Shown here: one piece after another, positions 11,091 to 22,929 of the stretch | Numbering within the stretch: the stretch's first letter is position 1 | Layout of the letters: every line of letters begins with the position of its first letter | Assembly (NCBI GenBank): GCA_035610365.1 | Contig: CM069432.1 | Span: 12,028,001 to 12,092,000 of the forward strand | Length of the DNA: 64,000 nt | Source: Aquatica leii | Taxonomy: Eukaryota > Arthropoda > Insecta > Coleoptera > Lampyridae | Direction: 5' to 3' | The notes under the pieces: generated by a model | Told to the model about the DNA's origin: nothing | Seen by the model: only the letters and a program-made list of their open reading frames with translations | The model's database searches: none | Translations under genes and position numbers: made by a program

Positions 11091-12112
11091 ATGGGTATAC
11101 GGTGTTACAATTGCAATGGCCGTGGTCATATAGCAAATAACTGCAAGAAACAAAAGAAAAGGGATCAACAAAAAAATAAAATGCAGAACAAGCAGACTTC
11201 GTCAACATCTACTGCAGGATCTTGTTTTTTTGTTCGTGACAAATCTATTTTAGATAATGATGATTGGTATCTTGACTCAGATGCCACTGTTGATCTTACA
11301 AAGCAGTTATATGATACATTTGAGAAAAATGAAACACAATTGATGCGGATGGCCAATGGACAAACTATGAGTAGGTGACTCTGCAACTGGCGATATCGCA
11401 ATACCATTATTAACGAACGATACGTTGATTGCTGAAAATGTTGCTTGTGTATTAGATTTAAAGTTGAATTTGTTAGCCAAATACTTAAAAAACCGTTAGA
11501 ATTATAAAAGCGGCAGTTAATGTTATTGAATCGAAAGTGTTAGAAACAGGAACGGCAACTAATGGACTTTATCGATTAGATCGTGCTCCAGATCAAGAAA
11601 TTGTGAGTATGGTTACTCCTGAATCAAATAACTTTAGTTTGTGGCACAATCGATTAGGACATTTAAACTCATTCTCAATGCGTAAATTACAAATTTTTAG
11701 TGACGGACTGAATTTCAATAAGGAATCTGATATTTCTTGCATAAATTGCATACAGGGAAAAGCACACCGGAGCTCATTTCCTAAACATGCCAATCGCAGA
11801 GCATCACGCATACTAGGTTTAGTTCACTCCGACTTATGTGGACCGATGTCTATCGAATCCAAAGGTGGTGCCAAATATAGTTTAACCTTCGTAGACGATT
11901 ATTCGCGTAAATGTTTTACATATTTTTTGAAATCAAAAAATGAAGTGTTTGAACAAGTTATTGCCTTTGTTAATTTTGTGGAAAATCAAACGGAACAAAA
12001 ACTAAAATACATCCGCACTGACAACGGTACAGAATATCTGAACAGGTCAATGACGAATTATTTACGCCAAAAAGGTATACATCATGAAAGGACTGTCCCA
12101 GATACACCCTAG
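11091..12112 (+). pseudogene. Copia zinc finger, protease and integrase region
   Basis: A CCHC finger (CYNCNGRGHIANNC, 11103-11144) precedes the protease remnant WYLDSDATVD near 11270, which has Asp where the active-site Gly belongs. Frameshifts near 11375 and 11490 interrupt the protease. The integrase begins with the pre-integrase motif LWHNRLGH and CINC at 11638-11750. Its catalytic motifs are HSDLCGPM near 11825 and IRTDNGTEYL near 12012. An in-frame TAG at 12110 falls inside the conserved TPxQNGVAERMNRT segment, just before the catalytic Glu. This is consistent with CAG to TAG. Confidence 0.88.
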
Positions 12113-13832
12113 CAGAACGGTGTTGCAGAGCGCATGAATCGCACCCTTCTGGAGTGTGCCAGATCGACAATGTGTGCATCAAATTTAACTAAAGATTTTT
12201 GGACCAAAGCGATTAACACAGGAACTTACACCAGAGGAAGCATGGAGCGGCGACCGACCGAATCTTAATCACTTGCGTACATTTGCTTGCAGAGCATTCG
12301 TTTACATTCCACAATCACGAAAAGATAAGCTCCAGGCAAAGTGCTGAGAAGGAATTTTCGTAGGGTACAGTGATCAAACCAAAGGCTACAGAATTTACAA
12401 TCCCAAAACTGGAAATTGTCGTTTGGCCCGTGATGTAAGCTTCCTTGAAAACCAGATGGGAATGTTGACACAGTCACCTGGAAGTCACTTGTCCAGTGAT
12501 GCTTAAATACCTCAATCATTAAACGAAGTTCGTTCTACTTCAATCGAACCGTTACCAGATGACTTACTACAGAGCCCATCTGCCGATACAAGACTTAATG
12601 CCACTTCATCAGCACCTTTGGTCAATGAAACTATACACGACAAAAATCTACCAACAGTTACAACTAATATACAAGTTGATGAAGAAAATCCCTATCCGAA
12701 ACGAGTAAGTAAACCCAATAAACTGATTTCTAATGAAGATTTTATATGCAACCAAGCCATGCTGTGTACATCAAGTCCCACGACAGAACACAAAGCAGTT
12801 GCAGGGAAAGATGCAGAAAAATGGCGAAGAGCTATGGAGGAAGAAATAGAGTCTCATCGTCTGAATAAATCATGGACTCCTGCCGAACTTCCACCTGGTC
12901 GTAAAGCCATAACTATGAAATGGGTTTTTCAGCCAAACTACGTCCTGATGGAACTGTGATCCGCCACAAAGCTAGGTTGGTACCCAGAGGATGCCTCAAA
13001 CAAAGGGTACAGATTATGAAGAAATGTTTTCTCCTGTCATCCGTTCTAGCTCGATCCGTGCCTTAATAGCACTTGCGGTAAATCTAGAACTGTCAATAGA
13101 TTACATGGACGTTACTACAGCCTTTTTACATCCAGAACTTGCAGAAGAAATATATATAAAACTTCCAGATGGTGAAATTTGCTGACTTCAAAAGTCGGTT
13201 TATGGTTTTAAACAAGCCAGTCGTGTCTGGTATCTGGAATTGGATAAAGTATTGAAGCAACTCGACTTTAAATCATCATGTCATGATACACGCGAATTCA
13301 GGCTGGGGAATTACTACTAGTGGGAGTCTATGTAGACGATTTGATTATTCTCAGCAAAAGTCGAGAAAGAAAATGCCGTTTAAAAGAAAAAGTAATGCAT
13401 ACGTTTTGAATGAAAGATTTAGGACCACTGTACCACTGCTTGGGTATACGTGTCAGAAAACAAAATGGGTACATAATCCTTGATCAAAAAAACTATTTAA
13501 GACATGTTCTTGAAAGATTCAATATGAGTAATTGTAAGTCAGCTCTAACTCCTTTAGATCCGAATACAAAACTTTCAAAGGATATGGAACCAAAAACAAA
13601 AGAAGAAATAGAAGAAATGAGTAAGATCTCATATCGCAAAGCACTGGGAAATATAATGTATGCTGATTATGGTACGAGACCTGACTCAGCATTTGCAGTT
13701 GGTATGTTAAGCAGATTTAATGAAAACCCAGGACGAGCTCATTGGTCTGCTGTAAAGAGACTTTTCCGATACATAAAAGAAACTCTTACTTGGGGGGTGT
13801 TGCAAGGAAGAGAAGGCGACATATGCGTATAG
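12113..13832 (+). pseudogene. Copia integrase C-terminus and reverse transcriptase
   Basis: After the stop, QNGVAERMNRTLLECARS completes the integrase core. LRTFACRAFVYI and GIFVGYSDQTKGYRIYN are the C-terminal integrase part. The RT begins near 12800 with WRRAMEEEIESH, then TMKWVF, DYEEMFSPVIRSSSIRAL, MDVTTAFLHPELAEEIYI (13108-13160) and SVYGFKQASRVWY. Its catalytic box YVDD is intact at 13329-13340 but in a shifted frame. The connection KDLGPLYHCLGIRV to FAVGMLSRF is in one clean frame (13410-13832). At least four frame changes occur in this stretch. Confidence 0.88.
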
Positions 13833-14199
13833 TGATTCTGACTGGGCAGTTTGTCAGGACGATCGCAGATCTACTACAGGATACGTTTTTATGTTTTCCG
13901 GGGCTACCATATCCTGGAATTCAAAGAAACAACCAACGGTGGCCTTGTCCTCGACTGAAGCGGAGTACATCATGTGTGATAATAAAGGTGCAATAGAAAT
14001 TGGGAAAAATCTAAGATTGAGTGCTAGAAGCAAACATATTGACATAAAACATTTTGTGAAAGAGTGCGTGGAATCGGGACAAATTAAATTGACTTATTGC
14101 GACTCTAATGAAATGGCAGCTGACGTACTGACGAAGGGACTTTATTCAGGATGGCACCACAAACACTGTCAAGCTCTAGGGCTAGTTGATACAATGTAA
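13833..14199 (+). pseudogene. Copia RNase H with internal deletion
   Basis: This removes RNA from the RNA-DNA hybrid. [19 protein letters not shown] (from 13835) and [20 protein letters not shown] carry the Copia RNase H motifs. TEAEYI is followed immediately by [13 protein letters not shown]. In intact Copia proteins these are separated by roughly 25 residues, so about 75-90 bases have been lost in frame near 13970. The C-terminus, ending with DVLTKGL and LGLVDTM, is complete and stops at 14199. Confidence 0.85.
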
Positions 14200-14256
14200 T
14201 AGTTGGCAATCAGAGTTCAAATTATTTAATAGCCAGGATTGTCAATTAAGATAGGG

Positions 14257-14498
14257 TGTTGAAACTATTTGTCAACTCGGTATACAGGGTGTCCCACGAG
14301 GTACTGTACATACTGAACATACCATTTCAGTACGCACAGTACCTCGTGGGACACCCTGTATAAGTAATAGGTATGTTAGACACCAAGATAGGTAATATAA
14401 TACGTTGTGTTACCAGGTCTGTGTATTCAGTATTAATATAAAATCAAATAATCGTTTAGTATTCTCTTCTTTAATCCATTGCACAAAATATTACAACA
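14257..14498 (+). repeat. Copia 3' LTR carrying a MITE
   Basis: It starts TGTTGAAACTA after a short purine run (AAGATAGGG, 14248-14256) and ends TTACAACA. It is 242 bases long, of which 82 are an inserted palindromic MITE at 14281-14362. Without the MITE the LTR would be about 160 bases. Confidence 0.85.
14281..14362. mobile_element. Palindromic MITE, Tc1/mariner-type ends
   Basis: An 82-base foldback begins TATACAGGGTGTCCCACGAG and ends with its inverse complement. Almost the entire sequence pairs with itself. TA at each border fits the TA target duplication of Tc1/mariner elements. A second copy lies at 47841-47941 in the opposite relative orientation, judged by the shared inner string ACTGAAATGGTATGTT. 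Confidence 0.85.
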
Positions 14499-16060
14499 CT
14501 ACTAAACCCACCTTGGTTTCTTTTGCTAATTTGCCTTCGTTCAGTCCTAAAAAAGTTGTTAGTTACCTTAGTCGATCGCGCACTAAGGCAAAACGACATT
14601 ATTCGACAACTAAAAAAGAATGTCTGGCTGTGTTATGAACCATAGAGAATTTTCGTCCTTATGTGGAACGATCCCATTTCACTTTGATAACCGATCATCA
14701 TTCGTTGCTATGGTTAAAAATTGTTTGCAGTCCTTCAGGACGATTAGCTCGTTGGTCTATAGATTACAACAATACGACTTTTTGATAATCTATTGGAAAG
14801 GGAAGCATCCACGTCGTTCCTGATGCGCTATCTCGCTCAGTACCTGTATTAGAAGCTGTCTATTTGTCTGAAATTTGTTCTGCCTTTATGCTATCTACAG
14901 ATCGTTGGTAAAATAAGCTTCTTTAAACGTGTTTTGGATGCTTTTCTTAAATTTGTAAAATAGTCGATAAAGGATAATATTCTTTATCATCGTGTTGTTA
15001 CTCTTTTCAGTAGTTGTTACTGAACAACGTGTGGAAATGATGTTGTTGGACACTGTGGTGTTCCGATAACTACGACTAAGATTTTACAACATTATTAATG
15101 GCCCTGCTTACGTGCAGATGTCGTTCGCTATATTCGTTTTGTATGTGTGCTGCGCATAAGGTATAACAAGTTGCTCCGCCAAGAACATTTGCTCTTCGTG
15201 CTAAGACAACATGCCCTTAGCAAGTCCTTTGCTGTGACATTTTAGTTCCTACGTTTCGATCTTTGAAAGGCCATAATTATGCACTGGTAATCGCTGATAA
15301 CTTTACTAAGTATGTTCTGTTCTTTCCGTTACGTTCAGCTTTTGTAAAATCATCGAAGAACAAATCTTTCTTCGTTTTGGTGCTCCTCAGAATCTTATTA
15401 CGGACAATGGTATCCAGTTTCGTAGTAAACAATTTGGTAAATTTTGCGTCATTTATGGAGCAACGATACTCTTTACTGCTAAATATTATCCTAGGGCTAA
15501 TCACGCCAAACGGATTAAATGTGTCTTAAAAACCATGATTTCTTTCTATGTTAAAGAAAATCATCGTACTGCAAAAAGTCATTTACTGTACTCCTTTTTT
15601 TGCACTTTTTGAAGGTGAAGACGTTCCTTCAGGAAATTTCTTTGATCTATCTTTATCTGACGTTTTTATTTAAGAATTAAGGTTACTCGCTCAGCGTCTC
15701 ACTATGAAGCTATCCGTATACGAAAACACAAAATCGATATAATCTTCGTCGTCGACATGTAAAATATGCAGTTAGAGATTTGGTATGACGACGTAACTAT
15801 ACGCTTTTTGACGCTACTAGGCATCTTAATGCTAAGTTAGCATTTAAGTTTCTGAGATTTTTTATTGTAAAAACGGTTAAATTTCTTTGACTACTAGTCA
15901 ATCGGTGGGTATCTGGCATGTTAAGGATCTTAAAACAGATCAAGGCTCTTCGGACTCGAATGAGACACCACGCTAGGTAAACCGTCGGTCGGTTAACGTG
16001 TCCTCGTCGGCGTAAGCGACGTAAACTACGTTCTAGATCGTCGGTGGCTTCTTTAAACAA
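14499..16060 (+). pseudogene. Ty3/gypsy RNase H-integrase relic
   Basis: This fragment contains RNase H (YLSRSRTKAKRHYST, KECLAVL, then LITDHHSLLWL and VVPDALSRS). The integrase follows with YALVIADNFTKYVLFFPLR near 15290 and LITDNGIQFRSKQFGKF near 15390. The final acidic motif region reads ANHAKRIKCVLKT, with Lys at the expected catalytic Glu. HVKDLK near 15920 marks the integrase C-terminus. Stops and frameshifts occur roughly every 50-100 codons. It begins abruptly at the Copia LTR edge and lacks gag, protease and RT. Confidence 0.8.
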
Positions 16061-19000
16061 TTAACTTTACTTTCGATTTGGGTTACTCTCTTTTCGGTTC
16101 TTTTTGCTTATCTGATTAATTGTTTGGTAAATTTAATGTCCGCTTTTGTTATTGTCTCTGATAGATACGCGAATTCATAGTGGAGAACTAGGTTTTGTAA
16201 TCACTCTAGTCATCGATTTGAGGTTTGGTGACTGATTGTTAGTCAATTCCTTTACTCAGTTAGAGTTATAAGACGTTTGTCGACTGTAACCAGATTCATT
16301 ATTAGTGATATTTGCTAGATCTCTTTATGATTAAGATTTTTTTTCTAAGTTTAGTATGTTGGGAGCCTAAATGGGCTACTCGTCGGAGATTATTATTATT
16401 TTGGTTTTAGTTGGATTTTTGAGAACGACATCATATCGTCCTTGAACGACTAAAGAACTCTATAACTCTACCCGAGTCTAGTGTGAATATGTTCTTATGT
16501 TCTCTCCACTATGTATTGAAGTTTTGATTTTTTGTTGTTTTTTATTGGATTTTAGGCGGTTGGTTAAGCAGTAGGGTAGGTCACTCGGCGTCAGCTATGT
16601 AGAGAGTGGTAGTCGAGCCCTACAAAACCATTGTACTTTCTCCTTCTGTCTTCCTGTCTTTTGGTTTTGAGAACCGGATGACTATGCGTTTCGGAAGATT
16701 AGTTGTCTTTGACCCGGTAGCCTCAAGCTCTAGATCAAGCATAATATCTTTTGGAGGCCGTAACGGCGGGGGTGACCAATTATGATTAACGACTTGTAGT
16801 TTTTTTTATTTTTAACTTAGGGGGAACATTTTGGGATTTTTTTTTTATCTATTCTGGGTGTAGATCAGATTTCTTTCTGGGTGATATAGGTTACTGTGGC
16901 GTTCGCTTGTGTGGACTAACGTTAAGGGGTTCAACGACGCGCTTTTGCATCTTCTCGTGATGGCTTAAGGTGTGTTGAAGATTTTGACGCAACGTCCTTC
17001 GGCACTTTAACGAGGAAACCTTAAGCTGTGATAGGATTCCTAGGGTTTCTAGTCTTGTGCCTTTGAGTACCGTTTCTTTCCCGTTTTCTTGTAGTACATT
17101 TACGTCTTTTCCTAGTGGATTTCCTGGAATTTGAATTCAGGGTGGTACTTGTATCTCTGGCTGAGGTTTCATGGAAGGCGTTGTCTTTGACCGTGGTGTA
17201 AACTGTAACGTGCACATTTTTACGATTGAATACGTCTGTTTTTAATTAACATTTTTGTGTTCACTGTTTATGTAAATTCTTTTGCGCAATGCATTTGACG
17301 CACTGCACATGCGTTATGAGCCTTCTTCTTAAGTACAAGTCATCCTCCTGCATCTTACGTTTCGCAATGAGGCGAAGCGGACATTTTTTGCGTGCTGCAA
17401 AAAGTGGAATTACCACTTATTGAATTTGTGTTTGTGGATTTTTGCCTTAATGGTGAAAGTTATTTAAGCCGGCGTTTCGTTGTAGTACTTGCGTTTCGTT
17501 GTAGTACTTGCGTTTGGTTGTAGTACTTGCGTTCGTAGTATTTAAAAAGAAATGGAAAGATAAAACCCGATAATTCGAAGGGTTTTTTTTTGTTCTGGAT
17601 TTTTGGTTTCGTTTTTAAACGATGTTTTTTAAGTATGAAAGTCTTATGAGTACGATTTCGATCTTTATACGTCTGCCATTATGGAAACTACGATCTACGA
17701 TTATCAATTTTATTGATTTAAAAGGCAAGATATCAATCAAATCTTCGTGAAAGAATAAATATACGATTTACGGAAATTGCATCATATTTCATCATTTCAA
17801 TGAGTCACATGATGACCACACCCTAAATAGAAGCTGCACAATTGGTAAGTGATAAAAACCTTTAAGGACACGTATGTAAATAATCTGTAATTATTAGTTT
17901 TAAGTTAAGTTTTGTTTTTGGTTTCAATATTTAACCATTTTAATATAAAAAATATTGTGGCGTCCAAATTATAAAATTTTTGTATTTATCAAATTGAAAA
18001 TTATTAATCTTAAGTAACGTAAGAATTCCCACGACTCTAATTATATAAATATGAAAATTTCTCATTGCTCTTATGTAGTTTGTTTTTAATGTGTGTTTTG
18101 AATAAATATTTTTGTGAGCTGGCTGGTGCATTAATTCATTTATTAGTTATGCATTTGTTTTATGTTAAAGTAAATTATATTACGTAAGTAACTGAAGTAT
18201 GTTACAAAACTTCTCTCTTTCTTATACTTCTATCTTTCTTGGTTAGCTTAAAATTTCCGTTTGGTACTTTCTTGTTTTTCGGATACTTCATTTCTGTTGA
18301 TTAAAGTTTTTTTGGTTCTCTTGCAGTATCAGTTTAACGAACTAAGAAAACATCTTTTATTTACGTTTCTTTTTAGATTGGGGGTTATTGTATTTGGGCC
18401 GGTTTTGGATTTTAGGGTCCGGTCCTTGGCGTATGCCTAAATTTCTATTTTTGATTTTAACTATTGTCACCTTCCCAGGTTTTTATGTTACTGGGAGGGA
18501 ATTTGTTATGTTAAAAATACAAACACGCCCAGCGAGACTTTCATCTTTGAATTAAGATGCCGTAATGCCAATTTTTGTATTGCACTCCTATAGCAGTTTG
18601 TACATAACGACAGCCATTGAAGTGTTTACAAATGAAAGTAACATTGAAAATTAAAAAAAAATTGTTAATTAAGTGATATCAAAAACAAAATCGACGCTAT
18701 AGACAAAGTTTGAAATGTTGACTGTTCGGTTCTCATCCCTGAAAAGTCCACAGAACGATATGAAAACTGAATTTTTAAGGATTTGTGCGCCAGAAAAAAT
18801 AGCAATATATGCAAACAATTTTTCCTATTTTATTTAGTAGAGAAAAATAAAAAACAAAAACTCCAGGAATTTGTGTTTGCAAGAGGTATTTTGAACAAGT
18901 TTTTAAATGTTGATAATTTTATTTTAAAGTAACTGTAGGATGACCAAAGACATAAAAATTTAAGAATATTCACAAAATCACAAAAATGTCTATCTACAAC

Positions 19001-20444
19001 AACACATAAATTCGTAATGTTCATTTAAAAAAATTGAGGTTTTTTTGTGCATCACGCGCTAGAAAAATACAAAATTACCAACCGCTATACGAACTTAAAA
19101 TAAAGTGGCAGTTTCAAATTCAAAAATGCACTGCCTACATATTTAATGTCAATTTATCTATTTTTAAAATAAAAAAAGTTATTATTATTGTTTATAATCT
19201 TAAAACAATGTAGCATAATTTTTAGTTTTTTTTCTGGAAGGTTATTAACTAATGACCTAACCGAGAAGCCGCGTGTGCAAGAGAGAAAAAAGACCGGTGC
19301 AAATATAAACCGTTAAAAGCAAAATGAATAAAAACAAGTAAAAACCTCATTAATTATATGTAATAAGTAATAACAAAGCAATTTAAATTCAAAAACATAA
19401 CCGCCTCAGATCATGGTGCTAAAATGAAAGAAAATAAAAAACATTTACAAAAACATTTCAAATCAAATTTTTTTGGAATTTAATTTTCAACATATTCTCT
19501 CAAAAACTTTAGATATCAATTAACATTTTTGGCAGAATAGACGCATTGACATATAAAATATAAAAGTTTGATATAAGAAAACGTTCTATTTTATTATTTG
19601 CTTACACTAACATACTTTTTTAACATTTTTATATTACTTTGACAGAATTCAAAATATATTTTCCATAAATCTTCAAACATATTCAATTGGTATTATTTAT
19701 AAATATATACTATTTTATTGCTAATACAAAATTCATACAATAATAACAATTTAGAAAAATTATGATTTTTTTATATACTTCACTCGACGTAAGTAAATTA
19801 CAGTTATTATTCCAAAATGTTTTATATAAATATAGAGGTTTATATGTTTTATGATTGAAAGAAATTGAAAATCGCATTACCACCTACGCTTTTTTCAAAT
19901 ATTCAATCGAATTACATGTTTGCATTGAATGAAATATGAAACGCATTTTTATTTTATACAATAAATTTTTTCTTAACCTTGATGTAATTTATACAATTTT
20001 ACTTATTCCTTGAGTTGTCAATTACTGTATTATACAATTCACAATTACAAACAAAATTAAAATTGATTTGAAGTTTACAATTTAGAATTTATGTAAAATA
20101 GACTTGTTATATGTGTGCCTAATTGGTTCCAGAAGGATACCACACACCTGATTCCAAGGTACTATCTAATATATATAAATATCTAATACATGCATAAAAA
20201 ATGCAGAAATAATGCTTTTATTAAACTTTTTAATGTGGAAATTAAATTTCTTCTATTTCTTTATTTTCTATTATGCTGTTGTCTGTTTTGGTATCCTAAT
20301 TATTGTGCATTATGTTTATATGCTAATGCTCATTCTAGATGTTTATTTTTCCACATCATGCCATTCAAACATCCCGTAATCTTACTTGCCTGTATTATTT
20401 GGTGAATAAAAGAAATAATAAACATTGTAGCGTTCAATATTTTG
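16061..20444. other. Long interval without recognisable genes
   Basis: I see no gene. 16061-17250 is less AT-rich and may be the eroded 3' end of the gypsy relic; a purine run at 16822-16830 could be a polypurine tract. From 17540 on the sequence is AT-rich with only short frames (such as 17940, 18830 and 20190). None of these has a motif. Confidence 0.5.
17472..17540. repeat. 19-bp tandem repeat, about 3.6 copies
   Basis: Unit GCGTTTCGTTGTAGTACTT occurs at 17472, 17491 and 17510 (one substitution), then as a partial copy. It lies in otherwise single-copy-looking sequence. Confidence 0.9.
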
Positions 20445-20640
20445 TTTCACAATAACCCAGCAGCTACAATAAATTAAATATTTGTCGTACAAGTGTTTCT
20501 TCTGGTTTGCCCTATATATATTCGGTCACAGTCCTTTCAACTAATTTTATATATTCCCGATTTATCGCACATATCTATCGGATCTTTCAGGTTACCTAAA
20601 AGAGTTTTTATCTTATTGTTAGTGGTTGTTAATATTTTGA
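20445..20640 (-). pseudogene. Penelope-like GIY-YIG fragment 1
   Basis: Read on the minus strand from 20640, the frame gives NNKIKTLLGNLKDPIDMCD, then KSGIYKIS with a stop, then KDCDRIYIGQTRR. This is the GIY-YIG nuclease core of a Penelope-like element. It ends near 20510 and passes straight into the terminal motif at 20445-20510. It is nearly the same as the fragment at 21205-21350. Only about 45 codons survive. Confidence 0.8.
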
Positions 20641-20659
20641 ACAAAATAAGAGACCAAAG

Positions 20660-20770
20660 AAAACATTTTTTCACAATAACTCAAAAACAACAATACATTA
20701 AATATTCGTCGTACACGTATTTCGACAGATATCCCCTCATCATCAGCCAAGTGATACTAAAACTATAACT
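20660..20770 (+). repeat. Penelope-like terminal motif copy
   Basis: TTTCACAATAACTCA through ATTCGTCGTACACGTATTTC repeats the sequence at 20445-20505 in the same orientation. It then continues with GACAGATATCCCCTCATCAT. The CATCATCAGCC string is typical of Penelope-like termini. The repeat is direct and about 220 bases apart. Confidence 0.6.
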
Positions 20771-20929
20771 AAGACTAACGCCAATTTCTACTAAAATTAT
20801 GTGACGCTTCGTAGCTTCTCACTAATTTTTATACTAGGTTGAACAGTTCCGAAAAATCTAGTTATCGTTGTTGCGAACACGCGTAGGGTTTTGTTGGATT
20901 GTGAAAACAGTGTACCAAAACAATTCCGT

Positions 20930-21035
20930 TTCCAACTAACGGTATCCAATCCAGTCCTATCAACAATGCACGGTTTACCTAAAATACATAAGCCAGGAAT
21001 AGCATTGCGTCGAACATTTATTTTTACAAACTTCC
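20930..21035 (+). pseudogene. Penelope-like RT N-terminal fragment
   Basis: On the plus strand, STMHGLPKIHKPGIALRRTF reads from about 20965. It corresponds to the PKIHKPG segment that opens the Penelope-like RT, as at 3102-3143. It is cut off near 21035, where sequence of the opposite-strand Penelope copy begins. It is therefore a very short fragment. Confidence 0.75.
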
Positions 21036-21700
21036 AAACTCTCGTAGGGATCTAGTTCTTTCCCATTGTTTATATTCTTAATTAATTTGATGTTTTCTCT
21101 TTTATGATTATTTTTATATATATATGTAGGGCAACACTAGATTTATCTATTCTTTTATATTTGAGATGGACTAAGTGCTTTTTATAACGGGTTTTCAAAG
21201 GTCTTCTGGTTTGCTCTATATATACTATATTTGGTTACAGCCCTTACAACTAATTTTATATATTCCCGATTTATCGCACATATCTATCGGATTTTTCAAG
21301 TTACCTAAAAGATTTTTTATGTTATTGTTAGTGGTTGTCACTATTTTGTAATCAAATTTTAAAAAGATTTTTAAAGTCCTCTGGTATATTTGGCATAATA
21401 CGGTAGTTTTACATATTTATTTTCTTTTTTGCTGTTAATATTTTGTAACGTAGTCACATTTTTAATACTTAATTTTTGTTTCTAATGATATTGTTGACTA
21501 TTAATTCCGAAAATCCATTGTATGTTGCAATATGTTTAATAAATTTTTATTCTTTGTTAAAATTACCTTTTGATTTAATAATCGTTGAATCAAAAATTGA
21601 AAAGCCGCAAGTTTATGCGGCATGCTATGGTTCGAATCATTTGGTATAAATGGTGTTTGCAGTAAATGTCAATATCTAATTTAAATCTAAAAAAGACAAC
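21036..21700 (-). pseudogene. Penelope-like RT C-terminus and GIY-YIG fragment 2
   Basis: From 21700 leftward the minus strand gives the RT C-terminal segment (FIPNDSNHSMPHKLAAFQFL). A linker follows, then KNLLGNLKNPIDMCDKSGIY and KISCKGCNQI with a shifted YIEQTRR, which is the GIY-YIG core. Next comes KTRYKKHLVHLKYKRIDKSS and VALHIY, with a C-terminal tail ending near 21040. Several stops and frameshifts are present. This is the longest Penelope piece here and shows RT joined to nuclease. Confidence 0.85.
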
Positions 21701-21903
21701 TGTAAATACATATTACGTATGTATTTTATTAATAACATACAATAGGTTACCACTTTGAAAGATAAATTAAGAAAATAAGAAATCCACAACTGTACAGCTG
21801 CGTGTTTTTTGAAGAATTTCCAATACACACTCTCATTTGTTTTTTTTTTTTTTTCATAGAATTTAAATGTTTACATATAGAAAACATATTAAAAAAAAAT
21901 TAT

Positions 21904-22894
21904 TTATGTTTGGTTATAGTTCCTAGATCCATTCTGTTTTATAATTTTAGCCGGTGCCCAACTCGGTTTAGAACGTCTATAATCGCGCACATACACATTT
22001 TCACCTTCATGAAACTTTACATTTCTTTTTGCCACTCCCGCATATTTCCTCGGTAGTCTCTTTCTGTAGGCACTTCTTTCTTCCTTACGCCAATACTGAC
22101 TTTTCTTCTGTTCAGCTGGTAGTAAAAGATCAAGCCGCATCCTTAATTTTCTTCCGATTAACATCTCGGCTGGAGTCACTCCCGTACTGGTGTGAATACT
22201 ATTGCTATAGTGTAGAAGAAATCTGTTTAATGCAGCTTCAATTGCTCTGGATACGTGTGTTTTTACTGTACGCACCGCAACTTCCGCTAATCCATTCGTG
22301 GCTGGATGATATGGAGGTGGTGTTATGTGTCCGATTCCATTCATCCATAGAAAATGTTTGAAAGTTTCGGACACGAATGAACGTCTGTTGTCAGTTACGA
22401 CGATTTTAGGTAATCCCCATTGACTAAATATTTCTCGTAACTTGTCCACCGTATTTTCTGAGGTAATATTCTTTATATAAATTACTTCCATCCACTTTGA
22501 GTACGAATCTATTACAATCATAAACATTTTATTATGTAATGGTTCAAAAAAATCTGTATGTATTCGCTCCCAAAGTTGTTCAGTTTTAGGCCATTCGACT
22601 ACTTCAGTTTTTGGTGGGCTATTTCTGCTTTGAACAAGCTACACAACTTTTACAATATTCTTCAACATTTTTGTCGCACAAAAGCCACCAAACAAAAGAT
22701 CTGGTTAAGGATTTACATTTAATTATACCCATTTGCGTTGAATGTATTTCCTTTAGAATTTCCTTTCTGCAACTGCCTGGAATGATTAATCTGTGTCCCC
22801 ACATTAGCAGTTCATCTTCAATTGTTATTTGGTCTCTTCTAATAAAATAAGGTTTTAGTTCATTTTCTTTACACTCATTTGGCCAACCTTCCAA
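21904..22894 (-). pseudogene. Ty3/gypsy integrase
   Basis: The zinc-binding domain (22894-22619) shows the gypsy HHCC-like arrangement and ends EYCKSCVACSKQK. A frameshift near 22600 leads to the catalytic core, which keeps the metal-binding residues in order: MIVIDSYSKWMEV, IVVTDNRRSF and YHPATNGLAEVAVRTVK (Asp, Asp, Glu). A C-terminal basic domain (ENVYVRDYRRSKPSWAPAKI) follows and is truncated at 21904. This integrase core is the best preserved part of the element, which resembles the many K02A2.6-type gypsy elements of insects. Confidence 0.9.
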
Positions 22895-22929
22895 AACAAA
22901 ATCGTATATTTTTCGTAATAATTCATCGT

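Larger units (their letters stand above)
10347..14498 (+). mobile_element. Ty1/Copia retrotransposon, degenerate full-length
   Basis: This is a Copia element with a 5' LTR remnant, a half-tRNA primer site, gag, protease, integrase, RT, RNase H, a purine tract and a 3' LTR, in the Copia order (integrase before RT). LTR ends at 10347-10459 and in 14257-14498 share about 113 alignable bases with four differences that I count. The outer part of the 5' LTR cannot be aligned and seems lost or replaced. Several frameshifts and stops make it incapable of autonomous movement. Confidence 0.9.

Noticed and set aside
18830-19024. 64-codon Phe-rich minus-strand frame
   Set aside because: AT-driven composition, no start context and no neighbour that would explain it.
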